A stretch of DNA of 20,619 nt, taken from contig CBDUMN010000059.1 of assembly GCA_965368335.1 (NCBI GenBank), forward strand, positions 1 to 20,619, in the 5' to 3' direction. The position numbers and the translations under genes are program-made. Below the pieces are notes generated by a model, which did not search any database, was not told where the DNA came from, and saw nothing but the letters and a program-made list of their open reading frames with translations. The stretch is from CBDUMN01 sp965368335 (GTDB lineage: Bacteria > Pseudomonadota > Alphaproteobacteria > Rhodospirillales > JAPHRK01). Shown piece by piece: positions 14,739 through 20,619 of this stretch. Position 1 is the first letter of the stretch. Every line of letters begins with the position of its first letter.

Positions 14739-15215
14739 ATGGCTCTTAAGATCAGACTTGCACGCGGTGGCGCTAAGAAGCGTCCGTTTTACCGCATTGT
14801 CGTTGCCGATATCCGCAGCCCGCGGGATGGCCGTTTCATCGAAAAGCTCGGTCGTCACAACCCGATGCTGCCCAAGGACCACGAAGAGCGCGTGGTGCTG
14901 AACGAAGAACGCATCAAATACTGGCTGGGCGTTGGCGCCAAGCCGACTGATCGTGTTCATCGCATGCTGGCTGCTGCCGGCCTGATTGGTGATCGCGCGA
15001 TCCCTGAGCAGACCAAAAAGCATCTGCCGGGCGCCAAGGCTCAGGAGCGGGTCCGCGAAGCTGAAGAGAAGGCCAAGGAAGCTGCTGAAGCTGCTGCCGC
15101 GGCTGAAGCAGAAGCTGCCGAAGCGGCCGCTGCTGCTGAAGAAGCGCCTGCCGAGGAAGCCGCCGCTGAAGAGGCTCCGGCCGAAGAAGCTCCCGCCGAA
15201 GAAGCCAAGGAATAG
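14739..15215 (+). CDS. rpsP: Ribosomal protein bS16 with long Ala/Glu tail
   Basis: bS16 is a small-subunit protein needed for 30S assembly. Residues 1-85 match the family (ALKIRLARGGAKKRPFYRIV, SPRDGRFIEKLG, LNEERIKYWLGVGAKPTDRV). The product is 158 residues, about 70 more than the usual core. The extra part, from about 100, is Ala/Glu-rich, with near-repeats of EEAPAEEA at the end, and probably is a helix or disordered. The ribosome site is weak. A bulged 8-bp hairpin at 14675-14697 lies between ffh and this gene, without a T-run. rimM follows after 10 bases. Confidence 0.97.
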   Translation: MALKIRLARGGAKKRPFYRIVVADIRSPRDGRFIEKLGRHNPMLPKDHEERVVLNEERIKYWLGVGAKPTDRVHRMLAAAGLIGDRAIPEQTKKHLPGAKAQERVREAEEKAKEAAEAAAAAEAEAAEAAAAAEEAPAEEAAAEEAPAEEAPAEEAKE

Positions 15216-15225
15216 GCTTTAAGGC

Positions 15226-15798
15226 ATGGCTTCCAGATCAGGGAAGTCGGATGGCGATTTGGTCTGCGTCGGCGTGGTAACCGGGCCCCATGGGGTGCGG
15301 GGGCTGGTGCGGATCAAGAGCTTTACCGAGGACCCCAAGGCGGTGGCGGCCTACGGTGCAGTATCCGATGAAACCGGCAAGGTTTCATTCAAGCTGCAAC
15401 TGGTCGGTCAGGCCTCCAAGGGGCAGGTCCGGGTAAAGCTTGAAGGCGTTAAAGACCGGGATGCGGCGGAAGCGCTCAAGGGAACCAAACTTTACGTTCC
15501 CAGGGACGTGCTGCCGGAGCCGGAGGAAGACGAGTTCTACCATGCCGATCTGATCGGTCTGGAGGCCCGGCTTCCCGATGGCGAAAGTCTTGGGTCTGTT
15601 CGGGCGGTTTTCGATTTCGGCGCGGGCGATATGCTCGAAATCGAACACCCGAACAAAGGGGTGCTCATGGCGCCGTTTACCAAGGTCGCCGTGCCTCGGG
15701 TCGAACTGGCGGAAGGCTGGCTGTTAATCGAGCCTCTGCCGGGCCTCCTGGAACCGGGTGAACCGGAACCGGGAGAGGATGCGGAAAACGGGGAGTGA
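15226..15798 (+). CDS. rimM: Ribosome maturation factor RimM
   Basis: RimM assists 16S rRNA processing and assembly of the 30S head. The 190-residue product has the N-terminal RimM domain with VGVVTGPHGVRGLVRIKSFT near residues 12-31. The PRC-barrel half contains DEFYHADLIGLEARL, GSVRAVFDFGAGDMLEI and KGVLMAPF. The last 20 residues are Pro/Glu-rich. It lies between rpsP and trmD in the conserved cluster, with the stop codon 5 bases before the preferred trmD ATG. The ATG at 15226 has only a weak upstream GGCTTTAAGG. Confidence 0.96.
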   Translation: MASRSGKSDGDLVCVGVVTGPHGVRGLVRIKSFTEDPKAVAAYGAVSDETGKVSFKLQLVGQASKGQVRVKLEGVKDRDAAEALKGTKLYVPRDVLPEPEEDEFYHADLIGLEARLPDGESLGSVRAVFDFGAGDMLEIEHPNKGVLMAPFTKVAVPRVELAEGWLLIEPLPGLLEPGEPEPGEDAENGE

Positions 15799-15803
15799 AA
15801 CCC

Positions 15804-16517
15804 ATGTGGACCGCAACCGTCTTGACCCTTTTCCCGGAGATGTTTCCGGGGCCTCTGGGGGCTTCGCTTTCGGGCAAAGCTCTAGAACAGGGGAAATGGC
15901 TGTTGGAAACGGTGGACATTCGGGCTTTTGCGCGCGATAAACACCGCACCGTGGACGACACGCCTTTTGGCGGTGGCGCCGGAATGGTCATGCGGCCCGA
16001 TGTGGTGGACCGCGCGATCGGCGACGCTGTTCAAGCCCAACCCGGGGCGCGGCTGATTTATCTGACGCCGCGCGGACGCCTTCTCGATCAGGAGAAGGTC
16101 CGGGAACTGGCCGATGCGCCGGGAGTGGTTTTGCTCTGTGGGCGTTATGAAGGTGTCGATCAGCGGGTTTTGGAAGCGCGCGAGGTCGAAGAGATCAGCC
16201 TGGGAGACTTTATCCTCTCAGGTGGCGAAGCGGCGGCGATGACGTTGCTGGATGCAGTGGTGAGGTTGCTGCCGGGCGTAACCGGCAATACCGAGTCGCT
16301 GGAAGAAGAGAGTTTTGAGACGGGGCTCTTGGAGTACCCGCACTATACCCGGCCCCAGACGTGGGAAGACCACCAAGGGGAGAGCCGGGAGGTTCCGGAA
16401 GTTCTGCTTTCGGGGCATCACAAGAACATTCGGGCCTGGCGGCAGCAACAAGCCGAGCAGATCACCCGAAAGCGGCGGCCCGATCTCTGGGAACGGTTCG
16501 CCGAGATAAAGAAGTAG
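15804..16517 (+). CDS. trmD: tRNA (guanine-37-N1)-methyltransferase TrmD
   Basis: TrmD is a SPOUT-class enzyme that methylates G37 of tRNAs from S-adenosylmethionine and prevents frameshifting. The 237 residues carry MWTATVLTLFPEMFPG at the start, TVDDTPFGGGAGMVM at 49-63, LCGRYEGVDQRV at 111-122, the knot segment ISLGDFILSGGE at 131-142, and EYPHYTRP plus LSGHHKNIRAWR in the C-terminal domain. I chose the ATG at 15804, with GGGGAG 9 bases upstream and the usual MWTA start; a GTG at 15795 overlapping the rimM stop is possible and adds three residues. A long palindromic repeat follows directly after the stop. Confidence 0.96.
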   Translation: MWTATVLTLFPEMFPGPLGASLSGKALEQGKWLLETVDIRAFARDKHRTVDDTPFGGGAGMVMRPDVVDRAIGDAVQAQPGARLIYLTPRGRLLDQEKVRELADAPGVVLLCGRYEGVDQRVLEAREVEEISLGDFILSGGEAAAMTLLDAVVRLLPGVTGNTESLEEESFETGLLEYPHYTRPQTWEDHQGESREVPEVLLSGHHKNIRAWRQQQAEQITRKRRPDLWERFAEIKK

Positions 16518-16518
16518 G

Positions 16519-16602
16519 AGCACCCCTCCTAGCCTCCCCTAAAAGGGGAGGGACGAATTGAAGGTTCTCCTCCTCCTTTTAGGGAGAGATAGAGGGGGTG
16601 CT
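16519..16602. repeat. Long palindromic repeat (REP/MITE-like), copy 1, between trmD and rplS
   Basis: This is an 84-base imperfect inverted repeat. Its outer ends are AGCACCCCTC and GAGGGGGTGCT, and each arm carries an internal palindrome (CCTCCCCTAAAAGGGGAGG on the left, a decayed version on the right). A clearly related copy is at 19318-19396. It begins 2 bases after the trmD stop codon. No transposase is encoded. The transcript would fold into a very stable hairpin inside the operon. Confidence 0.9.
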
Positions 16603-16672
16603 AAATTAAGTTTTTATGGGCCGTGCCTCTGAGAAACATGCACTGCTAACGAAGAGAGTAAGGAAGAAAGCC

Positions 16673-17158
16673 ATGAACATTCTCGAAACCATCGAGAAAG
16701 AGCAGATGGAAAAGCTCGTTGCGGACAAAGACATCCCTGAGTTCGCTGCCGGTGATACGATCAAGGTTCACGTTAAGGTCAAAGAAGGTGAAACCGAACG
16801 TATCCAGATTTTCGAAGGCGTTTGCATCGCCCGCAAAAATGCCGGATTGAACTCCGGGTTCACCGTTCGCAAGCTGTCCTTCGGCGAAGGCGTCGAGCGT
16901 GTTTTCCCGCTCTATTCGCCCAACGTTGCGAAAATCGAAATGGTGCGCCGCGGCGATGTTCGCCGGGCCAAGCTCTACTATCTGCGGGGCCGCACCGGTA
17001 AGGCTGCCCGTATCGCCGAGAAGACCGACGGTTGGTCGGGCAAGGTTTCTGCTGAGGAAGCCAAGCAGGCACGCGCCGAAAAAGCCGCCCGCGACGCCAA
17101 GGCGCGCGAGAAGGCCGAAGCCAAGAAAGCCGCCAAGGCCGCAGGCGACGCCGAATAA
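16673..17158 (+). CDS. rplS: Ribosomal protein bL19 with charged tail
   Basis: bL19 sits at the 30S-50S interface. The 161-residue product matches the family over residues 1-112 (NILETIEKEQ, FAAGDTIKVHVKVKEG, RIQIFEGVCIARKN, GFTVRKLSFGEGVERVFPLYSP, VRRGDVRRAKLYYLRGRTGKAARI). About 40 extra residues rich in Lys, Ala and Glu follow. The ATG at 16673 is preferred because AAGGAAG lies just upstream and the family begins here; an upstream ATG at 16616 would start next to the palindromic repeat and add an atypical leader. The repeat at 16519-16602 separates it from trmD. Confidence 0.97.
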   Translation: MNILETIEKEQMEKLVADKDIPEFAAGDTIKVHVKVKEGETERIQIFEGVCIARKNAGLNSGFTVRKLSFGEGVERVFPLYSPNVAKIEMVRRGDVRRAKLYYLRGRTGKAARIAEKTDGWSGKVSAEEAKQARAEKAARDAKAREKAEAKKAAKAAGDAE

Positions 17159-17187
17159 GCCTTTCCTTTTTAAAGGAAACGGAAATC

Positions 17188-17228
17188 AACGCGGGCGCGC
17201 CCTCAGTCAAAAAGGGCCCGCCCGCGTT
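17188..17228 (+). terminator. Strong hairpin between rplS and leuC, terminator-like without T-run
   Basis: The arms AACGCGGGCGCGCCCT (17188-17203) and AGGGCCCGCCCGCGTT (17213-17228) pair in 15 of 16 positions with a 9-base loop. The bases after it (CGCATGTTAG) are not a T-run. A smaller perfect 8-bp palindromic stem (TTTCCTTT/AAAGGAAA) at 17162-17179 precedes it. It may separate the ribosomal cluster from leuCDB or act in a leuC leader; no Leu-rich leader peptide was found. Confidence 0.45.
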
Positions 17229-17266
17229 CGCATGTTAGTACCCTCGGTTCTAAGGAAAGCCTATCC

Positions 17267-18685
17267 ATGCCCAAGACCCTGTTCGACAAAATCTGGGAAC
17301 GCCATCTGGTCGAAACCCAGGACGACGGCACCAGCCTCATCTATATCGACCGCCATATGGTTCATGAAGTGACGAGCCCGCAGGCTTTCGAGGGCTTACG
17401 CGCCTCGGGCCGCAAGGTACGTCACCCCGAGCTGACCCTGGCCGTCGCCGACCATAACGTCCCGACCGTCGCCAAAGATCGGGTCGGTGGTATTGATGCG
17501 GTCGCCAACGACGAATCCCGGACCCAGCTTCAGGCGCTCGAGAAAAACACTGCCGAATTCGGTGTTCAGCATTTTGGCATTTCCGAGTTCCGCCAGGGCG
17601 TGGTTCACATCGTTGGACCGGAGCAGGGCTTTACCCTTCCCGGCACCACCATCGTCTGCGGCGATAGCCACACGGCGACCCATGGGGCGTTTGGCGCTCT
17701 GGCGTTCGGCATCGGCACCTCGGAAGTGGAGCATGTGCTGGCCACCCAGACTTTGCTGCAGAAAAAGCCTAAGTCCATGCGGATCAACGTGGTCGGCGAC
17801 TTGCCTGCAGGCTGCACCGCCAAGGATTTGGTTCTCGCTTTGATCGGCCAGATCGGCACGGCGGGCGGCACCGGCTGCGTCATCGAATATGCGGGCAAGG
17901 CCATCGAAGGGCTTTCCATGGAAGGCCGGATGACCGTTTGCAACATGTCTATCGAAGGCGGCGCACGGGCCGGTCTCATCGCACCTGATGAAAAGACCTA
18001 CGAATACCTCATGGGCCGTCCTATGGCTCCTAAAGGCGCAACCTGGGAAATGGCCGTGGCCGACTGGAAGACCCTGCCGAGCGATGAAGGCGCTACCTAC
18101 GACGAGGAAATCACTCTCGACGTATCGAACATGGTTCCGCAGGTCAGCTGGGGCACCAGCCCGGAAAACATCGTTCCGATCACCGGCGTCGTGCCCAACC
18201 CGGACGATGCTGAAAACGATGCGCAGAAAGCCGCTTGGCAACGGGCGCTCGATTATATGGATTTGAAACCGGGCACCCCCATGGACGGCATCGCCGTCGA
18301 CCGGGTGTTCATCGGTTCCTGCACCAACGGCCGCATTGAAGATTTGCGCGCCGCCGCTTCCGTCGCCAAAGGCCGCAAGGTGGCCGAAGGCGTGGGCGCT
18401 ATGGTGGTGCCGGGTTCGGGCCTGGTCAAGGAACAGGCCGAACAGGAAGGTCTCGATGAAATCTTTATCGAAGCCGGGTTCGAATGGCGCGATCCGGGTT
18501 GTTCCATGTGTCTGGCGATGAACGACGACAAACTGATGGCCGGACAACGTTGCGCTTCGACCTCGAACCGCAACTTCGAAGGTCGTCAGGGCCGTGGTGG
18601 GCGCACCCATCTGGTCAGCCCGGAAATGGCGGCAGCCGCCGCCGTCACCGGCAAACTGACCGACGTTCGGAAACTCGTGGATTAA
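17267..18685 (+). CDS. leuC: 3-Isopropylmalate dehydratase large subunit
   Basis: LeuC with LeuD isomerises 2- to 3-isopropylmalate in leucine synthesis, using a [4Fe-4S] cluster. The 472-residue product has the aconitase-family length and motifs: VCGDSHTATHGAFG at 130-143, and the cluster ligands C352 (GSCTNGRIEDLRAAA) and C412/C415 (DPGCSMCLAMN). It also has the substrate loop around STSNRNFEGRQG at 431-442. AAGGA lies 10 bases before the ATG. leuD starts 12 bases after the stop. The gene lies directly downstream of rplS, an order common in Rhodospirillales-like genomes. Confidence 0.98.
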   Translation: MPKTLFDKIWERHLVETQDDGTSLIYIDRHMVHEVTSPQAFEGLRASGRKVRHPELTLAVADHNVPTVAKDRVGGIDAVANDESRTQLQALEKNTAEFGVQHFGISEFRQGVVHIVGPEQGFTLPGTTIVCGDSHTATHGAFGALAFGIGTSEVEHVLATQTLLQKKPKSMRINVVGDLPAGCTAKDLVLALIGQIGTAGGTGCVIEYAGKAIEGLSMEGRMTVCNMSIEGGARAGLIAPDEKTYEYLMGRPMAPKGATWEMAVADWKTLPSDEGATYDEEITLDVSNMVPQVSWGTSPENIVPITGVVPNPDDAENDAQKAAWQRALDYMDLKPGTPMDGIAVDRVFIGSCTNGRIEDLRAAASVAKGRKVAEGVGAMVVPGSGLVKEQAEQEGLDEIFIEAGFEWRDPGCSMCLAMNDDKLMAGQRCASTSNRNFEGRQGRGGRTHLVSPEMAAAAAVTGKLTDVRKLVD

Positions 18686-18697
18686 GGAGAGGCGACC

Positions 18698-19303
18698 ATG
18701 GAAAAGTTCACCAAACTCACCGGCGTCGCGGCTCCCATGCCGATCAAGAACGTCGATACGGACATGATCATCCCCAAGCAATTCTTGAAGACCATCCAGC
18801 GCTCCGGCCTGGGTAAGAACCTGTTTGATGAGATGCGCTATAATGAAGACGGTTCGGAAAATCCTGAATTCGTCTTGAACAAGCCTCAGTACCGCGACAC
18901 GACCATTCTGGTTGCAGGCGACAACTTTGGCTGCGGATCGTCGCGCGAGCATGCGCCCTGGGCGATCCTCGATTTCGGTATCCGTTGCGTTATTGCGCCA
19001 AGTTTTGCCGACATCTTCTACAATAACTGTTTCAAGAACGGTATTTTGCCGATCCGCCTGCCACAGGCCGACGTCGATAAGCTGATGGAAGACGCCGAGC
19101 GCGGATCGAATGCGACCGTGACGATCGATCTGGAAGCCCAGGAGATCAGCGGTCCCGACGGTGGTGTCATTGCTTTCGAGATTGATGCTTTCCGCAAGCA
19201 CTGCCTGCTCAACGGCCTCGACGATATCGGCCTGACCTTGCAGAAGAACGACAAGATCGAAGCCTTCGAGGCGCGTCAGAAAGCCGAACGGCCCTGGCTG
19301 TAG
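18698..19303 (+). CDS. leuD: 3-Isopropylmalate dehydratase small subunit
   Basis: LeuD is the swivelling subunit that completes the LeuCD dehydratase. The 201 residues include PIKNVDTDMIIPKQFLKTI at 15-33, the conserved NFGCGSSREHAPWA at 76-89, and IAPSFADIFYNNCFKNGILPI at 99-119. AAGGAGAGG directly before the ATG gives a good ribosome site, and the 12-base gap to leuC indicates co-transcription. A palindromic repeat begins 14 bases after the stop. Confidence 0.97.
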   Translation: MEKFTKLTGVAAPMPIKNVDTDMIIPKQFLKTIQRSGLGKNLFDEMRYNEDGSENPEFVLNKPQYRDTTILVAGDNFGCGSSREHAPWAILDFGIRCVIAPSFADIFYNNCFKNGILPIRLPQADVDKLMEDAERGSNATVTIDLEAQEISGPDGGVIAFEIDAFRKHCLLNGLDDIGLTLQKNDKIEAFEARQKAERPWL

Positions 19304-19317
19304 GGTAAGGAAAAAAC

Positions 19318-19396
19318 GTACCCCTCCTATCCTCCCCTAAAAGGGGAGGGATGAGAATGGAGGTCCTCCCCCTTTTAGGGGAGTTAGAGGGGGTAC
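19318..19396. repeat. Long palindromic repeat (REP/MITE-like), copy 2, between leuD and leuB
   Basis: This is a 79-base inverted repeat with ends GTACCCCTCC and GAGGGGGTAC and the same internal CCTCCCCTAAAAGGGGAGG palindrome as copy 1 at 16519-16602. It ends 24 bases before the leuB ATG, leaving room only for the ribosome site. As RNA it would form a large hairpin in the middle of the leuCDB message. Confidence 0.9.
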
Positions 19397-19420
19397 CTCT
19401 TAAGACAAAGAGGAAACGGA

Positions 19421-20530
19421 ATGTCTAACACCAAAAATCTTCTGATCCTGCCGGGTGACGGCATCGGACAGGAAGCCATGACCCAGGTTGAGCGGGTTGC
19501 CGAGTGGGTCGCCAAGAACCGCAATGTCGGTTTCGACATGGAAACCGATCTGGTCGGCGGCGCGGCCTACGACAAGCATGGCGTCGCCCTGGCTGACGAA
19601 ACCCTTGAAAAGGCGCTGAAAGCCGATGCGGTTCTGCTCGGCGCGGTGGGCGGTCCCAAGTGGGACAATGTGGCCCGTGAGCATCGCCCCGAAGCGGGCC
19701 TTCTGGCGCTGCGCAAGGAAATGGACCTGTTCGCCAACCTGCGCCCGGCCACCTGTATGCCCGCGTTGGCCGAAGCTTCGAGCCTTAAGGAAGACATCGT
19801 TTCCGGTCTCGACATCATGATCGTCCGCGAACTGACCGCCGGGGTTTACTTCGGACAGCCGCGCGGAATGCAGGAATGGGAAGGTCAGGAACGCTGCATC
19901 GATACCCAGGCTTACACCAAGGCCGAGATCGAACGCATTGCCGAGGTGGCCTTCGATCTTGCCCGTAAGCGCGCCAGTAAGGTCCACTCGGTGGAAAAAG
20001 CCAACGTCATGGAGACCGGCATTTTCTGGCGCAAGGTGGTGACTGATCTGCATACGGCGGGCGGCTACGACGATATCGAGCTTCAACATATGTATGCCGA
20101 CAACTGCGCCATGCAGTTGGTCCGCTGGCCGAAACAGTTCGACGTTATCGTCACCGACAACCTGTTTGGCGACCTGCTTTCCGATTGTGCAGCCATGTTG
20201 ACCGGTTCGCTCGGGATGTTGCCTTCGGCCAGCCTGGGTGGGGCCGACGAATTCGGCAACCGCAAGGCCATGTACGAGCCGGTCCACGGTTCGGCCCCGG
20301 ATATCGCCGGACAGAACCTCGCCAACCCGCTGGCGAGCATCCTCTCTTTCGCCATGTGTCTGCGCTACAGCTTCGATATGGGGGCGGAAGCCGATCTTAT
20401 CGAAACCGCGTCTCAGAACGTGCTGAACGCCGGTATTCGCACCGCCGATATTATGCAGGACGGGGCGACCCAGGTGGGCACCAAAGAGATGGGTGACGCC
20501 CTCTTGGCTGAAATGGACAAGTTGGCTTAA
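19421..20530 (+). CDS. leuB: 3-Isopropylmalate dehydrogenase
   Basis: LeuB oxidatively decarboxylates 3-isopropylmalate with NAD+, giving 2-ketoisocaproate for transamination to leucine. The 369-residue protein has LPGDGIGQEAM at 10-20, LRKEMDLFANLRPA at 97-110 and VRELTAGVYFGQPRG at 135-149, covering the substrate arginines R98, R108 and R136. Next come VEKANVMETGIFWRKVV at 191-207, the metal-binding TDNLFGDLLSD at 245-255, and YEPVHGSAPDIAGQNLANP at 285-303 for NAD. AGAGGAAA precedes the ATG. The palindromic repeat at 19318-19396 separates it from leuD, but the same direction and pathway suggest one operon. Confidence 0.98.
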   Translation: MSNTKNLLILPGDGIGQEAMTQVERVAEWVAKNRNVGFDMETDLVGGAAYDKHGVALADETLEKALKADAVLLGAVGGPKWDNVAREHRPEAGLLALRKEMDLFANLRPATCMPALAEASSLKEDIVSGLDIMIVRELTAGVYFGQPRGMQEWEGQERCIDTQAYTKAEIERIAEVAFDLARKRASKVHSVEKANVMETGIFWRKVVTDLHTAGGYDDIELQHMYADNCAMQLVRWPKQFDVIVTDNLFGDLLSDCAAMLTGSLGMLPSASLGGADEFGNRKAMYEPVHGSAPDIAGQNLANPLASILSFAMCLRYSFDMGAEADLIETASQNVLNAGIRTADIMQDGATQVGTKEMGDALLAEMDKLA

Positions 20531-20574
20531 GTTTTTGTCATAAAAAGAAAAAAGGGCGGTCGTCAGCAGCCTGT

Positions 20575-20603
20575 GTGAAAACGTAAGTTTTGTTTTGTAT
20601 AAT
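20575..20603 (+). promoter_or_regulatory. Candidate promoter downstream of leuB for a gene beyond the window
   Basis: A perfect TATAAT (20598-20603) has GTGAAA (20575-20580, four of six matches) 17 bases upstream. The start would fall near 20610, only bases before the window ends, so the gene it serves is not visible. Confidence 0.45.
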
Positions 20604-20619
20604 GGCCGTATCGCAATGA

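Noticed and set aside
16616..16672. An N-terminal extension of bL19 from the ATG at 16616
   Set aside because: The family starts at MNILETIEKEQ, and a good Shine-Dalgarno serves the ATG at 16673.
17396..19201. A 601-codon open frame on the minus strand across leuC and leuD
   Set aside because: It lies wholly antisense to two certain genes with all catalytic motifs. Its translation is His/Arg-rich without recognisable domains, and long antisense frames are common in codon-biased GC-rich genes.

Overview
The window looks like a chromosomal segment of an alphaproteobacterium, probably Rhodospirillales-like. The gene orders dapF-mtaB-ftsY and ffh-rpsP-rimM-trmD-rplS followed by leuCDB, the alphaproteobacterial type of XRE regulator, and the protein sequences all point that way. 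No rRNA, tRNA, CRISPR array, transposase or integrase was seen. Species cannot be read from the sequence.

Layout. (1) Positions 1-5324 hold the C-terminal 1773 residues of a very large secreted RTX protein. It has cadherin/VCBS-like repeats, two DUF4114-like domains, a recent 148-residue tandem duplication, several RTX blocks and a type I secretion-like C-terminus. A strong terminator follows. (2) Positions 5524-8141, plus strand: pgk behind a hairpin-rich leader, a small Gln/Ala-rich protein, a NUDIX hydrolase with half a zinc ribbon, and a second small protein. The two small proteins share a C-terminal signature (RG-x-[FY]-[VI]-D-I) and flank the NUDIX gene. (3) Positions 8156-12364, minus strand: a compact run, in transcription order an XRE regulator, a 4Fe-4S protein, dapF, mtaB and ftsY; ftsY and mtaB overlap by 4 bases. 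(4) Positions 12458-13287: a second XRE regulator on the minus strand with its terminator, and a gene-free stretch of about 345 bases. That stretch has an 18-bp perfect palindrome over the regulator's promoter, and a separate strong promoter followed within about 80 bases by an intrinsic terminator, just ahead of ffh. (5) Positions 13288-17158, plus strand: ffh, rpsP, rimM, trmD, rplS. (6) Positions 17267-20530: leuC, leuD, leuB, with a candidate promoter for a further gene beyond the edge.

How the genes work together. Ffh and FtsY are the targeting protein and receptor of the signal recognition particle. rpsP, rimM, trmD and rplS are the classical ribosome/tRNA maturation cluster. leuCDB covers the last steps of leucine synthesis before transamination. 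dapF makes meso-diaminopimelate for lysine and peptidoglycan. mtaB modifies tRNA.

The points most worth following up are the short terminated leader RNA before ffh, the two paralogous XRE regulators each with its own palindrome, the pair of small proteins with a common tail, two copies of a long palindromic repeat placed inside operons, and the modular RTX protein.
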